Shown here: one piece after another, positions 62,970 through 64,000 of the stretch
How positions within the stretch are numbered: the first letter of the stretch is position 1
How the letters are laid out: every line of letters begins with the position of its first letter
NCBI GenBank assembly: GCA_026390075.1
Contig: JAPLGP010000029.1
Span: 26,692-90,691 of the forward strand
From: Campylobacterales bacterium
Lineage (GTDB): Bacteria > Campylobacterota > Campylobacteria > Campylobacterales > Sulfurimonadaceae
Length of the DNA stretch: 64,000 nucleotides
Direction of reading: 5' to 3'
The notes under the pieces: generated by a model
What the model was told of the DNA's origin: nothing
Seen by the model: the letters and a program-made list of their open reading frames with translations, nothing else
The model's database searches: none
Program-made: the position numbers and the translations under genes

Positions 62970-64000
62970 ATGCAACACAGAACAACACTTTTATTTGGAA
63001 TTCACATGCATCAGCCTGTTGATAATTTTAAAGAGGTAATTACACATGCCGTAGATGTTTGTTACGCACCCTTTTTTGAAGTGTTAAGTCGTTATCCAGA
63101 TTTTAAATTTTCAGTCCACTGCAGCGGTTGGTTGATGCAACAAATAGAGACCGACCATCCCACACTTTTTAAAACCATACAAGAACTTGCACAAAAAGGG
63201 AGTATCGAATTTTTGAGTGCAGGGTATTATGAGCCGATACTCAGCGTAATTCCCTCTTGTGACCGTGTGGCACAGATAAATAAACTTAGTGAGGACATAC
63301 AAAAGAAATTCAATCAAAAGCCAGAAGGACTTTGGCTCACGGAAAGAGTTTGGGACGCTTCACTCATTCCTGACCTTAAAGAGGCAAATATCGCCTATAC
63401 CGTACTCGATGATTATCATTTTCAAGCCGCTGGTTTTGATGAAGAGATTTTGGATGGATACTACACAACAGAAGAGGGTGGAAAAAGTTTAGCTGTTTTT
63501 CCAATCAGTAAAAAACTGCGTTACGCACTTCCTTTTATAAGCGTTGAGAGTGCGTTGGAGAGTATAAAATCATACAACAAAGAAAATGATTCTGCCGCCA
63601 TTATCTTTGATGATGCGGAAAAGTTCGGCATGTGGCCGGGGACATATAGTTGGGTGTATGAGAAAGGATGGCTTGAAAAATTTATAAGTGCTGTGCTCAA
63701 AGATGAAAATATTATTTGTGAGCATTATGGCGAATATTTTCAAAAACATAAGCCAAGAGGCATCGCCTATTTGCCAAATGTCTCTTATTACGAGATGGGA
63801 GAATGGAGTCTTAGAGCTGATGATGCCCTAAAACTTGAAGCCTTTAAGAATGAAATGGGTGAAGAGCGATACAACAAAGGCGGAGTGAAATTTCTCAAAG
63901 GCGGCATGTGGAAAAACTTTTTTGTGAAGTATGAAGAGAGCAATCGTATCCATAAGCGAATGTTGGAACTCTCAAAGATAAGAGAAGAGATAAACGATAA
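62970..64000 (+). CDS. GH57 4-alpha-glucanotransferase or alpha-amylase, 3' end cut by window
   Basis: The second GH57 gene starts at 62970 with AGGAG upstream and continues past the right edge; 343 codons are visible. The first motif is FGIHMHQPVDNF, the nucleophile Glu125 is in LTERVWDAS and the acid Asp214 in IFDDAEKFGMWPG. These positions match the Thermococcus litoralis 4-alpha-glucanotransferase numbering closely (Glu123 and Asp214). Two dispersed-word copies lie in it: one at 63627 in the conserved FGMWP motif and one at 63903 in GGMWKN. Confidence 0.9.
   Translation, partial: MQHRTTLLFGIHMHQPVDNFKEVITHAVDVCYAPFFEVLSRYPDFKFSVHCSGWLMQQIETDHPTLFKTIQELAQKGSIEFLSAGYYEPILSVIPSCDRVAQINKLSEDIQKKFNQKPEGLWLTERVWDASLIPDLKEANIAYTVLDDYHFQAAGFDEEILDGYYTTEEGGKSLAVFPISKKLRYALPFISVESALESIKSYNKENDSAAIIFDDAEKFGMWPGTYSWVYEKGWLEKFISAVLKDENIICEHYGEYFQKHKPRGIAYLPNVSYYEMGEWSLRADDALKLEAFKNEMGEERYNKGGVKFLKGGMWKNFFVKYEESNRIHKRMLELSKIREEIND

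Noticed and set aside
63627..63635. Word copy in GH57 motif FGMWP as an acquired uptake word
   Set aside because: FGMWP/FGVWP is conserved in GH57 enzymes of other organisms, and flanking bases do not fit the extended consensus, so this copy is probably coincidental.

Overview
The window is AT-rich, densely packed bacterial DNA, roughly one third G+C by eye. It looks like the chromosome of a free-living Campylobacterota bacterium, probably Sulfurimonas-like. The main reason is a run of genes in an order I recall from Campylobacter jejuni: pyrD, M16 peptidase, dapA, FabL-like reductase, and nearby cysS, murJ, DUF342, ruvA, ddl, hydrolase, murF. Chemotaxis genes, c-di-GMP enzymes, c-type cytochromes and class III (anaerobic) ribonucleotide reductase fit a motile organism that senses redox conditions. 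I saw no rRNA, tRNA, CRISPR array, insertion sequence or prophage. No gap between genes exceeds 300 bases.

Layout. 1-6.3 kb: a GGDEF-EAL protein, the pyrD/M16/dapA/fabL-like block and a DJ-1 protein. 6.4-20 kb: a heme-PilZ chemoreceptor, cysS, a CcdAB-type toxin-antitoxin pair, murJ, then fapA-like, ruvA, ddl, hydrolase and membrane-anchored murF, a HIT protein, a Sel1-repeat protein and a cation antiporter. 20-25 kb: guaB, divergent rpsA, two unknown genes and a ThiE-like gene. 25-36 kb: one long leftward chemotaxis operon (cheY, STAS, cheA, PAS-CZB, poly-HAMP MCP, two cheW, cheR, an unknown gene, cheB, a 34-aa ORF and a frameshifted HDOD gene). 36-47 kb: assorted housekeeping genes (HI0933-type flavoprotein, ApbE-like, DTW protein, carbonic anhydrase, YggS, RseP, PgsA, cytochrome c, methyltransferase, UDG-like). 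47-53 kb: a second GGDEF-EAL protein, SCO1-like protein, a periplasmic sensor and a siroheme reductase. 53-56.5 kb: nrdG, a separate 54-aa glycyl-radical-domain ORF and nrdD. 56.7 kb to the right edge: an alpha-glucan cluster (GT35-like, nucleotidyltransferase/phosphomannomutase fusion and two GH57 enzymes).

The strongest unexplained signal is a short dispersed word, TGGCATGTGGAA (core GGCATGTGG/CCACATGCC). I counted 44 exact core copies by hand, 22 in each orientation. Eleven are intergenic, and four intergenic pairs form perfect inverted repeats between or after genes. The rest sit inside unrelated genes and write recurring peptides such as NPHAK, LPHAK, WHVE and ACG. This is how DNA uptake sequences behave in Neisseria and Pasteurellaceae, and I know of none described for Campylobacterota.

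Other points of note: class III ribonucleotide reductase appears split, with its radical glycine on a separate small ORF behind a GC-rich structured spacer. The GT35 enzyme has Ser where the PLP lysine is expected. The phosphomannomutase half of the fusion lacks both catalytic loops. One chemoreceptor joins a CxxCH heme site to a PilZ domain. The HDOD gene is broken by a TG duplication.
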